Assembly: GCA_016703005.1 (NCBI GenBank)
Contig: JADJCX010000010.1
Span: 1-64,000, forward strand
Source: Flavobacteriales bacterium
Lineage (GTDB): Bacteria > Bacteroidota > Bacteroidia > Flavobacteriales_F > PHOS-HE28
Reading direction: 5' to 3'
Length of the DNA: 64,000 bases
The notes beneath the pieces were generated by a model that was not told the DNA's origin, ran no database searches, and saw nothing but the letters and a program-made list of their open reading frames with translations. This document shows, one piece after another, positions 1 through 8,404 of the stretch (positions are counted from its first letter, which is position 1; the number at the start of each line of letters is the position of its first letter). The position numbers and the translations under genes are program-made.

Positions 1-1171
1 CTTGAACTTGCCGACGACGTGCACCAAGCCATTTTGGCCAACGGCCAAGTCAGTTCCCCCGGTGGTGTGGTGGGGGCCCGTGGAGGTGCCTTTGTTCACC
101 CACACGAATTGACCGGTGACTCTTTCGATGCGGCCGAGGTAGAAGAAGTCGTGGGTTGTGGAACTCACCGATCCCACACCGGCGAAAGTCGCGGGTCCGT
201 GTGTCAATCCCTGTGAGGTAGAGCCGCGCCGCAGCCCAATGCCAGTTTCGACGGTGCCTGTTCAATGGCATCGCCCAATCGCTCACCGTAGCGGTCCAAG
301 CGTGTGCACCCACTGTTGTGAAAGAGGTTACGCGCTGATCCCATTCATCGATCGCTAGAGCGTTCCCGAGAAGTATACCGGTTGGCCCGTACCAGCGGAG
401 ATCGTTGCCCTTGGTCCGGCAGGCCACGTAAACCCCAGCATCATCCGCCACAACGCTGTTGGCCAGTTCGTCCTCGCCGCTACCACCGGATATCAGCGAC
501 TGCCCAACACCGAGCAAGCTGTAATTCACAAGGACCAGATTTTCCCGGTTGTTCGGCAGGCTTGCTGGAATACTTCCGAAAGGAGTGGTGATGTTGCCCT
601 TGACGGTACCGAACGCGTATGCGCCGTTACTGGAAGCAGCTATCCCTACCGGCCTTTCATCGCTCGTGCCGCCAAGTTTCGTGCACCAGCGAAGGAGGCC
701 AGCAGGAGTATAGGAGGCTACGAACCAGTCTTCACCACCGGAACTGATCAAGATACCTGCGCCCAAAGCGGATAGCCCGTGCAGGTCGATGGTATTCTTG
801 AACCAACCGGTGATGTAGATGTTTCCGGCTGCATCTAACGCTACACCCGTGGCTTGGCTTTCACCGGCGCCACTGGGTGTGAAGCCCCACACCACGGCCC
901 CGGCTGCACTGTACTTCACCACGAAGGCATCCTGGTTCCCTGCAACCGTGCCCCAAGAGCCGGAGATCGCGTTATTGCTTTTCGTGTAACCAACGGCATA
1001 GACCGCCCCGGAGGCATTGTCGGTCACCAGGTCGGCGACTTCCTCATCGTCGGTGCCGGTGATCCCTTGTGCCCAAGCCCAGGTGTATGATTGCGCAAAT
1101 GCGCACTCATCCGCGCATAGGCCGACCAACAATGGCAAGAGAAGCAGTGCGCGCCTGTGAGTTGTGGGCAT
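1..1171 (-). CDS. Secreted SBBP-repeat beta-propeller protein, 3' end off the window, one frameshift
   Basis: The N-terminus is a clear signal peptide (about residues 1-26, ending in AFAQ). It is followed by repeats of the type GVALDAAGNIYITGWF, typical of SBBP (seven-bladed propeller-like) repeats in Bacteroidota surface proteins. The frame starting at 1171 is good down to about base 270. It then turns into basic, low-quality peptide and stops at base 50. From about base 260 a second frame continues the family-like sequence (TGIGLRRGSTSQGLTHGP, later THDFFYLGRIERVTGQFVW) and stays open to base 1. So a single-base indel lies near 255-275 and the protein continues past the left edge. It is probably exported by T9SS, but the C-terminal sorting domain would be outside the window. 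The function of the propeller is unknown. Confidence 0.75.
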
Positions 1172-1281
1172 CCGTCGATCGTTTTCCGTTCTTCATGGGC
1201 GGTTCAAGCCCAATTCGACAAACGCTTCAACGGGCGCCGAGCCGAACGGTTACCTCATGCCCTGATACATGGAGATGCCAG

Positions 1282-1917
1282 ATGACCGTTACTTCAACCG
1301 CGCCCCGCATTCTGCCCGTGTTGCTCCCTGCCGAAATCGCCCAAGAGGAAAGTTGGATCGCTGCTGCCCGGCGCGATCCGCAGGCGTTCGCACCCCTGTA
1401 TGAGCGGTATCACAAGCCCATCTTCCTGTTCGTGCTCAAGAGGGTGCAGGACCGCGACCTGTGCGGGGACCTCACGGCACAGGTCTTCCTGAAATCGATG
1501 GCTGCATTGCCCAAGTACGAGGGTAGGGGACTGCCCTTCAAAGCATGGCTCTACCGGATCGCGCTCAACGAAGTGCTCATGCACTTCCGCAGGAACAAGG
1601 GCAAGCAGTTCATGGATGTGGCCGAGCCGCAAGCCGCTGCGCTCATCACCTATGCGGCCGAACGAGATGAAGATGATGACCGATCAATTGACAAGGAACT
1701 GATGGAACGATTGGCCAGGGCGCTGGGCAAGTTGCTTCCGGCCCAAACCATGCTCATCGAACTGCGGTTCTTCGATGGCCTCAGCTTCCTGGAAGTGGGG
1801 CAGGTGCTGGGCATTGCCGAGGCCGCGGCCAAGATGCGCACCCACCGGGTGCTGGGCACATTGCGGGAATACCTTGCACCCGGTGCGGGGTCCCGGAAAT
1901 CCATGGGTACCGAATGA
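1282..1917 (+). CDS. ECF-type RNA polymerase sigma factor
   Basis: This 211-residue protein has the two-domain ECF layout. Sigma region 2 covers about residues 25-100 and includes FLFVLKRVQDRD and FKAWLYRIALNEV. Sigma region 4 covers about residues 145-195, with the helix-turn-helix stretch ELRFFDGLSFLEVGQVLGI. I chose the ATG at 1282 because GGAG sits 7 bases upstream and the family homology begins shortly after it; the open frame extends further upstream but without homology. The stop overlaps the start of the next gene (ATGA), so the two are translationally coupled. There is no typical zinc anti-sigma factor beside it; the next gene is a small membrane protein that may serve that role, which is only an inference. 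Confidence 0.88.
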   Translation: MTVTSTAPRILPVLLPAEIAQEESWIAAARRDPQAFAPLYERYHKPIFLFVLKRVQDRDLCGDLTAQVFLKSMAALPKYEGRGLPFKAWLYRIALNEVLMHFRRNKGKQFMDVAEPQAAALITYAAERDEDDDRSIDKELMERLARALGKLLPAQTMLIELRFFDGLSFLEVGQVLGIAEAAAKMRTHRVLGTLREYLAPGAGSRKSMGTE

Positions 1918-2165
1918 GCAAGCACTACCGCATAGTTGATCACGTGGCGGCACCATCCGATGCCGAGATCGCCCGTTACCGCGATTTCGGCAAGCTCGTG
2001 TACAACTACGAGCGCATGACGAAACCGCTGTACAAGCGGCCGTTGTACAAAGACCCCAAGGCCTTCATCGCGATCCTCGTCATCGTATTGGTAGCCATCC
2101 TTATTGCTGAGATGAAGGAGAAGGAACCGCCGCCGGACAAGGTGCCGGTGGAGAATACGAAGTGA
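1914..2165 (+). CDS. Small single-helix membrane protein coupled to the ECF sigma factor
   Basis: An 83-residue protein whose start overlaps the sigma factor stop by 4 bases. The first 48 residues are cytoplasmic-looking and rich in Tyr, Lys and Arg (KLVYNYERMTKPLYKRPLYK). One transmembrane helix follows at about residues 49-67 (FIAILVIVLVAILIAEM), then a short charged, proline-containing tail. It has no signal peptide and no HxxxCxxC zinc anti-sigma motif. I do not recognise a named family. Overlap with the sigma gene suggests a partner or membrane tether for it (inference). A GTG with an open frame overlaps its stop at 2162 but ends after about 44 codons, which may be the remnant of a third gene. 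Confidence 0.72.
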   Translation: MSKHYRIVDHVAAPSDAEIARYRDFGKLVYNYERMTKPLYKRPLYKDPKAFIAILVIVLVAILIAEMKEKEPPPDKVPVENTK

Positions 2166-2642
2166 GCGAACGCAGAACCGCGTTGTTACCGGTGCTTGCT
2201 GTGTACCACCCGCATCCGCGGTGCGTGGTGCGCCGCCATCAGGCGCCGTCGCTCATGCGTTCCATGAACTCGATGGCCGCAATGCCCCAATGATGCGGGT
2301 CGTCTATGCGGGTGTGCAGGTCGATCAGCACCTCGCCCTGCGCACCGAACGCCACGTTCCATTCGCCGCCGTCGCCGCTATGGCCCCGGCAACGCACCCG
2401 AACTCGATCGTGTAGCGACCGTCGCGCAGCTTCTTCGCCGCTAAGGTGTGGCCCAAACCGCGCGACTCTCTGGCACCTGCTCGGGTGTACCCAAGCACGC
2501 GCTCGAGTTAAGTACGCATACAACCGCGCGTGTGGCCCAAGTACGTGCTCGGGTGTGCACTTTGTTGCCGCTTGCCTTAGGCGAGTGGCTTTCGGTCTAG
2601 GGCGTTCCGCCCGACTTCCTCTGCAGTGTTCCCGAGCAACCC
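2166..2642. other. Gene-poor stretch with degenerate direct repeats
   Basis: This 477-base stretch lies between the sigma-factor pair and the convergent delta-60 gene. Apart from the minus-strand remnant at 2239-2480 it holds two imperfect copies of a repeat. GTGTGGCCCAA occurs near 2446 and 2530, each followed by a copy of GCTCGGGTGT (near 2480 and 2547), and a partial third copy lies between them. A small hairpin GGGCG-TTC-CGCCC lies at 2600-2612, without a T-run. I see no promoter or RNA gene that I can support. Confidence 0.4.
2239..2480 (-). pseudogene. Frameshifted remnant of an unknown small protein
   Basis: On the minus strand the last 50 codons read as ordinary protein (GEWNVAFGAQGEVLIDLHTR, then ending EFMERMSDGA). 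Just upstream the same frame becomes Arg-rich and unlikely. A second frame supplies a plausible N-terminal part (HTLAAKKLRDGRYTIEF). Joining the two needs one indel near 2390-2405. There is no convincing start codon or ribosome site. I do not recognise the family. It could be a gene fragment or a sequencing-damaged small gene. Confidence 0.4.
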
Positions 2643-5039
2643 TTACGGCAGCCCCCCGCTGCGCACCAGCGTTGGCACAGTGCCACCGATGTTGACAAGT
2701 ATGGGATCGCGGTCGTTGCTGCCTCCGGTGTATTTCACGGTGCCGTCAAGGTTCACGTCCTCATTGTAGTACCCCACCACCGTTGCCGTGGGCACCGTGC
2801 CTCCGATACGGGTGAGGATGGGGTCGCGGTCGTTGGCCACACCGGTGTATTTGAGTTCGTCGTTCGGTACCACATCGCCCATCCACAGCACGGTTGTGCC
2901 CAGCACGTTCTTCTGCGCTTCCACGCCATAGGTGGCCGTTGCCGGCAACCGGAAGTCGATGCTGGGTACGGTACCATTCCGTTGACCGTTGATGGTGAGC
3001 ATGGATGCAGCCGTCATCACCCCCAGGTGGTTGCGGTGGCGGATGGCCACGAACACCGGTACTTGGTGCGCATGGTTGAATGCGATCGGTCCTTGGCCAT
3101 CCATATCCACGATGTCGCCATCGCGTTGCAACAGGCACGCACGGGTGGACAGCACCAGCGAGGGGTCCGTAGGGTCGCGCAATTCAACCACCACCCAATC
3201 AACGATGGCATTGTCCCCGAGAACAGAAAGCACCCCGGGCGCCACGGCTTCACCGCCGCCCAAGCCGTGGTGGGTGTATCCCAGCGCGGTGTAGGGTTCG
3301 GTGGTGGGTAGCATACTGCCGGTGCGCAGGTCGTCGCGCATGGTGCCCGTGGCCGCCACATAGGGGCCTTCCAGCAGCACCTTCAAATTGAACCACGCGG
3401 CTTGGCCAGTACAGTTGCAATCAGGGTCTATTTGATCGTTCAGCGTGTGCACGTAACCATCGTCGCACGGGGCATGCTCGTAGAGCAACGGGTCCAGGGG
3501 GGCACAATCTCCGGGAGAGTCGATATAGCCGACAGGAGGGGTGCATGTCAAGATCATTGTGGACGCATCGCCGTAGCCATCATCATCCACATCAGCAAAC
3601 CACTCCATTGGTGAATTTTCATCCGAATCGTCACAGTCAGTGTTGTCGGCCACATAGCCCATCACCGATGAGCAGGAAACGACCGGTGCCGCAGGGTCGC
3701 CCAACCCATCGCCGTCACTGTCGGCATACCATGTGGGCGGTGCGCCCACGTTCGCGTTCGCATCATCACAGTCCGTGGCATTCGGCACACGCCCCATGGG
3801 TGCGGTGCAGGCCATTTGCATATCGCTGGCATTGCCAAAGCCATCGCCATCGCCATCGGCATACCAGCTCGTGGGCGTGCAGTTCTGTATGCGCGCAACA
3901 CCATTTCTTGGTTGCCCACCTACCGAGTTGAAATTCCCACCGACGAGCACCGCCCCATCCTGTTGCTGTCCAACGAATTGCACCAGCGCGTTGGCGCCGC
4001 TGCCGGGGTCGAAGGACAGATCCAAGGCACCGCTGGGTCCCACACGGCACAGCCGGATCCGCGGGGTGCCGTCATATCCGCTGAAGCTTCCCCCGCAGAG
4101 CAGGTTGCCATCGGCCTGCAGGTGGAGCGAATGCACCGTGCCACCGGAGAAGCCGGCGCCCATAGTGAACGAGTTGTCGACGGTGCCGTCAGGATGCAAC
4201 CGCAACAGGCGGTTCGCCGGTGCACCATCATAGGTGGAGAAACCACCTCCTATGTAGATGCGGCCATCGGTTGCGACTTGCAAAGCCGAAATGGGCTGAT
4301 CGGTACCGGCGCCGGGATCGAACGACGTATCCAGCGCGCCATTGGCATGCACCATACAGATACCCGCACGTGGTACCCCTTGGTACTGGGTGAACTGGCC
4401 TGCCGCCAGTATGCGGCCATCGGGCATCATGGCCAAGTGGTTCACGGCACTGTTGAAGCCGAGCAGACCCGTGGTGAACGACGCATCGGGACTGCCGTCC
4501 GGTTGCAGGCGGCATAGCCGTACCTGCGTCGGCGCCACCACGCCCATGTTCCCGCCGATCAGGATCATCCCGTCCGGTTGCAAGCAGATGGTGTTGATGC
4601 TCGACAGAGCGAACAACGGAGGGCCGAAGCCCAGGTCCTTGGTACCATCCGCATTCAACCGCACCAACTTCCCGGTCAGCGAAAGGCCGTTGAGGAGCGT
4701 GAAGGCGCCCGACACCAGGAGGTTGCCGTCGGGTTGCAGTTCCATATCGGAGATGTTCCCATCGAAGCCGGTGCCCGGTTGGAACGATGGATCAACGGAA
4801 CCATCGGCCAGCAACCGAACGATGCGTCCAGCGGAAAGTCCGGCGAAGCCTGTGAAGGAGCCGCCGACAAGGATCTTGCTGTCGGGCTGAGCGATGATCC
4901 GGGTAACAATGTCATTCGCACCCGCACCCGGATGAAAGGTGGTATCCAGCGAACCGGGCTGGCCGAACAGGCCGAAGGGCAACAACAATGCGATGATCGG
5001 CATCACTGTACCGACACCGGGCAGGGATCGTGCGTACAT
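2643..5039 (-). CDS. Secreted mosaic protein: delta-60 repeats, MopE-like Ca-binding repeats, dockerin-like C-terminus
   Basis: The protein has about 798 residues and a signal peptide ending at LLLPFGLFGQ. A second Met at residue 13 is the more likely start. Residues about 28-385 hold repeated delta-60 units (pattern LQPDGNLLVSGAF, GKLVRLNADGT). Residues about 388-540 hold at least three Asp-rich units with the WYADxDGDGxGD and NATDCDD motifs of MopE-like metal-binding repeats. The C-terminal 250 residues carry a module common in Bacteroidota surface proteins (LEGPY, then TALGYTHHG). The very end has two related units, each with KYTGxxNDRDPIL followed by IGGTVPT, resembling a dockerin-like duplicated Ca site (NLDGTVKYTGGSNDRD). 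It is probably cell-surface or secreted; binding function unknown. It lies head-to-head with the S46 peptidase. Confidence 0.8.
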   Translation of the reverse strand: MYARSLPGVGTVMPIIALLLPFGLFGQPGSLDTTFHPGAGANDIVTRIIAQPDSKILVGGSFTGFAGLSAGRIVRLLADGSVDPSFQPGTGFDGNISDMELQPDGNLLVSGAFTLLNGLSLTGKLVRLNADGTKDLGFGPPLFALSSINTICLQPDGMILIGGNMGVVAPTQVRLCRLQPDGSPDASFTTGLLGFNSAVNHLAMMPDGRILAAGQFTQYQGVPRAGICMVHANGALDTSFDPGAGTDQPISALQVATDGRIYIGGGFSTYDGAPANRLLRLHPDGTVDNSFTMGAGFSGGTVHSLHLQADGNLLCGGSFSGYDGTPRIRLCRVGPSGALDLSFDPGSGANALVQFVGQQQDGAVLVGGNFNSVGGQPRNGVARIQNCTPTSWYADGDGDGFGNASDMQMACTAPMGRVPNATDCDDANANVGAPPTWYADSDGDGLGDPAAPVVSCSSVMGYVADNTDCDDSDENSPMEWFADVDDDGYGDASTMILTCTPPVGYIDSPGDCAPLDPLLYEHAPCDDGYVHTLNDQIDPDCNCTGQAAWFNLKVLLEGPYVAATGTMRDDLRTGSMLPTTEPYTALGYTHHGLGGGEAVAPGVLSVLGDNAIVDWVVVELRDPTDPSLVLSTRACLLQRDGDIVDMDGQGPIAFNHAHQVPVFVAIRHRNHLGVMTAASMLTINGQRNGTVPSIDFRLPATATYGVEAQKNVLGTTVLWMGDVVPNDELKYTGVANDRDPILTRIGGTVPTATVVGYYNEDVNLDGTVKYTGGSNDRDPILVNIGGTVPTLVRSGGLP

Positions 5040-5186
5040 GACGGGGGAGGTTTTTCGCGAACAATGTAGTCAACGATCGAACGCGGAAAACCTCCGGTCG
5101 GGGTCGTCCTGGCAAGAGCGGGTCCCATTCCGATCGTTCGGCACGGTTGGTACCGGGGCGTGCGGTCGGCGACCAAGGTGGCGGTC

Positions 5187-5194
5187 TACATTAG
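5187..5194 (+). promoter_or_regulatory. Candidate -7 box (TACATTAG) for the S46 peptidase
   Basis: TACATTAG lies 17 bases upstream of the chosen ATG at 5212 and fits the loose Bacteroidota -7 pattern TAnnTTnG. No convincing -33 element was identified, so this is a weak call supported mainly by the recurrence of such boxes in this window. Confidence 0.35.
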
Positions 5195-5211
5195 CCCCGA
5201 ATGATCGAGCG

Positions 5212-7419
5212 ATGAGCGTACATCCGATAGTGAAGGGCCTTTTCGTTTTCCTGTTCGCGTTTTCGCGATCCATGGTTGCATATGCCCACGAAGGCATGTG
5301 GTTGCCAACGGTGCTGGCCAGCGTGCACGACCACATGGCCGGCGAGGGGTTGAAGCTGAGCGCCGAGGACATCTACAGTGCGAACCGCAGCAGCCTGAAG
5401 GATGCGATCGTGCTGTTCGGTGGCGGGTGCACCGCTGAAGTGATCAGTGATCAAGGTCTCATCCTTACCAATCATCATTGCGGGTTCAGCGCGATCCAGG
5501 AGCACAGTTCATTGGAGCACGATTACTTGAAGAACGGGTTCTGGGCGGCCACCCTGAAGGATGAATTGATGAACCCGGGCACTACGGCAACGTTCATCGT
5601 GCGCATGGAGGATGTCACACAACGCATCATAGCCGCGTTGCCGCAGGGGTACACCGAAGCGCAGCGGAAAGAAGCGATCGCGAAGGAGAGCGCCTTGATC
5701 GCCAATGAAGCCATGGAAGGAGGGCGGTACGGCGCGGTGGTCCGTGCGTTCAATTATGGCAACCAGTATCTGGTGATCGTTTCCGAGACGTTCCGCGATG
5801 TGCGGTTGGTGGGTGCCCCGCATGGCAGCATCGGCAACTTCGGTGGCGATACGGACAATTGGATGTGGCCGCGACATACGGGCGACTTCAGCATTTTCAG
5901 GATCTACACGGCTGCTGACGGAAAGCCGGCCGACCCCTCGCCGGACAACGTGCCGCTGCGTCCGCGGCACGTGCTACCGATCTGCATGGACGGCGTGAAA
6001 GAAGGCGACTTCGCGATGATCTACGGATTCCCCGGACAGACGCAGCGGTACATCTCCAGCTATGCGGTGGACTACGTCATGAACGTGGGCGATCCACTGA
6101 AGATCCGTATGCGCAGGGCAAGCCTCGCCGTGATCGATGAGGCCATGTTGGCCAGTGACGCAACACGGATCCAATATGCCGATAAGCAGAAGGGCATCAG
6201 CAACGCATACAAGAAGTGGATAGGGGAGGTGCGCGGATTGAACGAGTTGAAGGCGTTGCAGGTGAAGCGCGATCTGGAGGTGGAGTATCGCAAACGCGCT
6301 GCCGAGCAGGGTCGCGTGGAGTTCATCGCCGCGCTCGATTCATTGGCAGGGATCTTCACAACTTATCCTGATCTGGCCGAAGCCCGGGACCTGCACGTTG
6401 AGTTCTTCTTTGTTGGCCCTGAGCTTTTCCGGTTCGCCAACAGCTTCGCCGCGCTCGCCACCGAGGCCAGCTACAATGCGTTGAAAGCGGAAGGCAAGTT
6501 GGACGCGGAACTGCAACGCATTCGGGCTTCAGCAAAAGCCTTCCACAAGGATTTCGACGCGTCGGTGGACAAGCGCATACTGCTCGCGCAGTTCCCGTTG
6601 TACTTGGGCAACATCGACCCCGCACTGGGGCCGGACCTGTCGGCCATACGGACGAAGCACAAGGGCAATTGGGCTGCTTGGGCCGATGCCGTGTACGCGT
6701 CATCGGTATTCGCCGACCCGGTCAAGCTGGATGCTGTGTTGGCGGACCTCTCCGGTGGCGCAAGGAAGAAACTGAACAAAGATCCCGCACTGCAATTCGC
6801 CAAGCGACTGCAAGAGGCTTACGCCTCTAAAGTGAAGCCAAGGATCGATGTGGACAACGACCGTATTGCCACTAACATGCGCAAGTACGTTGAAGGGCTG
6901 ATCGCTCTATTCCCCGAGAAGACCTTTTGGCCTGATGCGAACAGCACGTTGCGCTTGAGCTACGGGCACGTGGAGGGAAGCTCTCCGAAGGATGGTGTGA
7001 TCTATGAAGCATTCACGGACCTGGACGGCTTACTGGAGAAGTACAAACCCGGCGATGCGGAGTTCGATGTACCACAGCGCATGTTGGACCTTCACGCATC
7101 GAAGGACTATGCACCTTACAGCAGCACGTCCACAATGCCCGTCTGTTTCACCTCGTCATTGCATACTACGGGTGGCAATAGTGGAAGCCCCGTGCTGAAT
7201 GCCCGAGGCGAACTGATCGGGATCAACTTCGATCGCAGTTGGGAGAGCACCATGAGCGACATCCAGTTCGATCCGAACAAGTGCCGCAACATCAGCGCCG
7301 ATATCCGGTACGTGCTTTTTGTGATCGACAAAGTTTGCGGTGCCGGCCACTTGGTGAAGGAGATGAAACTTGTGAAGAGCGAACCGTTGCGTTCCATTTC
7401 ATTGCCCGTACATCGATAG
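5212..7419 (+). CDS. S46 family dipeptidyl peptidase, DPP11-like
   Basis: A 735-residue exported serine peptidase with a signal peptide (about residues 1-25). S46 enzymes remove dipeptides from the N-terminus of peptides in the periplasm. The catalytic His is in LILTNHHCG (about residues 83-91), the Asp lies in the stretch WPRHTGDFSIFRIY, and the Ser is in TTGGNSGSPVLN near the C-terminus. The motif LIGINFDRSWES has Arg after Asp. In the family, Arg at this site is associated with DPP11 (Asp/Glu specificity) whereas DPP7 has Gly, so acidic-residue specificity is inferred. The ATG at 5212 was chosen because it opens directly into the signal peptide; the open frame runs further upstream over the divergent gene without homology. 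Confidence 0.93.
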   Translation: MSVHPIVKGLFVFLFAFSRSMVAYAHEGMWLPTVLASVHDHMAGEGLKLSAEDIYSANRSSLKDAIVLFGGGCTAEVISDQGLILTNHHCGFSAIQEHSSLEHDYLKNGFWAATLKDELMNPGTTATFIVRMEDVTQRIIAALPQGYTEAQRKEAIAKESALIANEAMEGGRYGAVVRAFNYGNQYLVIVSETFRDVRLVGAPHGSIGNFGGDTDNWMWPRHTGDFSIFRIYTAADGKPADPSPDNVPLRPRHVLPICMDGVKEGDFAMIYGFPGQTQRYISSYAVDYVMNVGDPLKIRMRRASLAVIDEAMLASDATRIQYADKQKGISNAYKKWIGEVRGLNELKALQVKRDLEVEYRKRAAEQGRVEFIAALDSLAGIFTTYPDLAEARDLHVEFFFVGPELFRFANSFAALATEASYNALKAEGKLDAELQRIRASAKAFHKDFDASVDKRILLAQFPLYLGNIDPALGPDLSAIRTKHKGNWAAWADAVYASSVFADPVKLDAVLADLSGGARKKLNKDPALQFAKRLQEAYASKVKPRIDVDNDRIATNMRKYVEGLIALFPEKTFWPDANSTLRLSYGHVEGSSPKDGVIYEAFTDLDGLLEKYKPGDAEFDVPQRMLDLHASKDYAPYSSTSTMPVCFTSSLHTTGGNSGSPVLNARGELIGINFDRSWESTMSDIQFDPNKCRNISADIRYVLFVIDKVCGAGHLVKEMKLVKSEPLRSISLPVHR

Positions 7420-7454
7420 GGGGATGATCTCCCGCCGGGAAATTCACTTTCATC

Positions 7455-7688
7455 ATGTGGACCGAGCAAGACAATTGCCTGCAATGCACATTCAAGTTCA
7501 AGGACTTCAGTGAGGCCTTTGCCTTCATGACGCGCGTGGCGCTCATCGCTGAGAAAATGGACCATCACCCCGACTGGTCGAACGTGTACAATACGGTGCA
7601 CGTGAAACTGAATACCCACAGTGCTGGTGGTGTGGTAACGGAGAAGGACCGAAAACTCGCAGCGGCGATCGATCGGCTCAAAGCTTGA
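7455..7688 (+). CDS. phhB: 4a-hydroxytetrahydrobiopterin dehydratase (PCD)
   Basis: A 77-residue protein carrying the family signature EKMDHHPDWSNVYNTV, with the two adjacent His residues of the active site, followed by VKLNTHSAGGV. The enzyme dehydrates 4a-hydroxytetrahydropterin to quinonoid dihydropterin and so recycles the pterin cofactor of aromatic amino acid hydroxylases. The protein is slightly shorter than the usual 95-110 residues, lacking part of the N-terminal strand. It lies 35 bases downstream of the S46 gene on the same strand; no hydroxylase gene is in the window. A strong hairpin follows the stop. Confidence 0.92.
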   Translation: MWTEQDNCLQCTFKFKDFSEAFAFMTRVALIAEKMDHHPDWSNVYNTVHVKLNTHSAGGVVTEKDRKLAAAIDRLKA

Positions 7689-7694
7689 AAACAA

Positions 7695-7723
7695 GAAGCC
7701 CCTCAGCATGGCCAAGGGGCTTC
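7695..7723. terminator. Bidirectional terminator hairpin
   Basis: The 9-base arms GAAGCCCCT and AGGGGCTTC pair perfectly around an 11-base loop. The hairpin lies between the convergent PCD gene (plus) and DUF1573 gene (minus), as expected for a shared terminator. Confidence 0.75.
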
Positions 7724-7760
7724 AGTGAACGGTCCCAACAGGACCTATCCTGATACTCTT

Positions 7761-8297
7761 TTACTCTTTCACATTGGCCGAGATGCGCAAGGTGGTTTCC
7801 TTGGGCTCGGTGTTCGCAACCACCTTCACGGTCTTGGATTGTGCGTCCTTCTGCGTGCCGGGCTTGTACACCACTTTGATCTCGCCCGTAGCACCGGGTG
7901 CGATCGGCTCTTTCGGGTAGTCGGGCACGGTGCAACCACAGCTGCCCGTGGCGCTTTGGATGAGCAACGGCTCCGTTCCGGTATTGGTGAAATCGAATAC
8001 GTACGTGTTCTCCGAATTCTGCTTGATGGTTCCGAAATCGTGGTCGTACTGTGCGAATTTCACAGTGGTCTTCGGGCCCAGGTCAACGGGCTCGGCCTCC
8101 TTCGCGATCGGATCGAACGGCTTTTCCGCTTCCGAAATGGAAGCTGCTTTACCTGGCGTTGCAGCAGCAGCGCTGCTCATCGTTGTTCCGGTCTTTTCAT
8201 CGGCACCGCCGCCGATCATACCGCGTTGGCCCATCGTGTTCACGATAAGGGTAACGGCAATAACGGCCAGCAGGGCGATCTTGATGGTCTCTTTCAT
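7761..8297 (-). CDS. DUF1573 domain protein, membrane-anchored
   Basis: About 178 residues from the chosen start. An N-terminal hydrophobic segment (MKETIKIALLAVIAVTLIVN) anchors or exports the protein. After an Ala/Ser/Gly-rich linker, the DUF1573 Ig-like domain shows YDHDFGTIKQNSENTYVF, TGSCGCTVPDYPKEPI and the closing strand LRISANV. The Cys-Gly-Cys is typical of the family. Function of DUF1573 is not established. An upstream in-frame ATG at 8330 is possible, but it leaves only 8 bases to the putative -7 box, so 8297 is preferred. A second DUF1573 gene lies at 55934-56407. Confidence 0.85.
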   Translation of the reverse strand: MKETIKIALLAVIAVTLIVNTMGQRGMIGGGADEKTGTTMSSAAAATPGKAASISEAEKPFDPIAKEAEPVDLGPKTTVKFAQYDHDFGTIKQNSENTYVFDFTNTGTEPLLIQSATGSCGCTVPDYPKEPIAPGATGEIKVVYKPGTQKDAQSKTVKVVANTEPKETTLRISANVKE

Positions 8298-8338
8298 CGG
8301 TGCTTGTTCTTGGTTGGTTGGTTGTTCCATTGGGGCGG

Positions 8339-8346
8339 CGAATATA
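8339..8346 (-). promoter_or_regulatory. Candidate -7 box (TATATTCG) for the DUF1573 gene
   Basis: Read on the minus strand, TATATTCG fits TAnnTTYG and lies 41 bases upstream of the ATG at 8297. The same box occurs before the cyclophilin gene at 52271-52278. Confidence 0.5.
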
Positions 8347-8404
8347 GAGGGGTGGATGGGCAAAGAACTGCCGTTAACCGGGCCTTAACAGACAGTTAGT
8401 TCGG

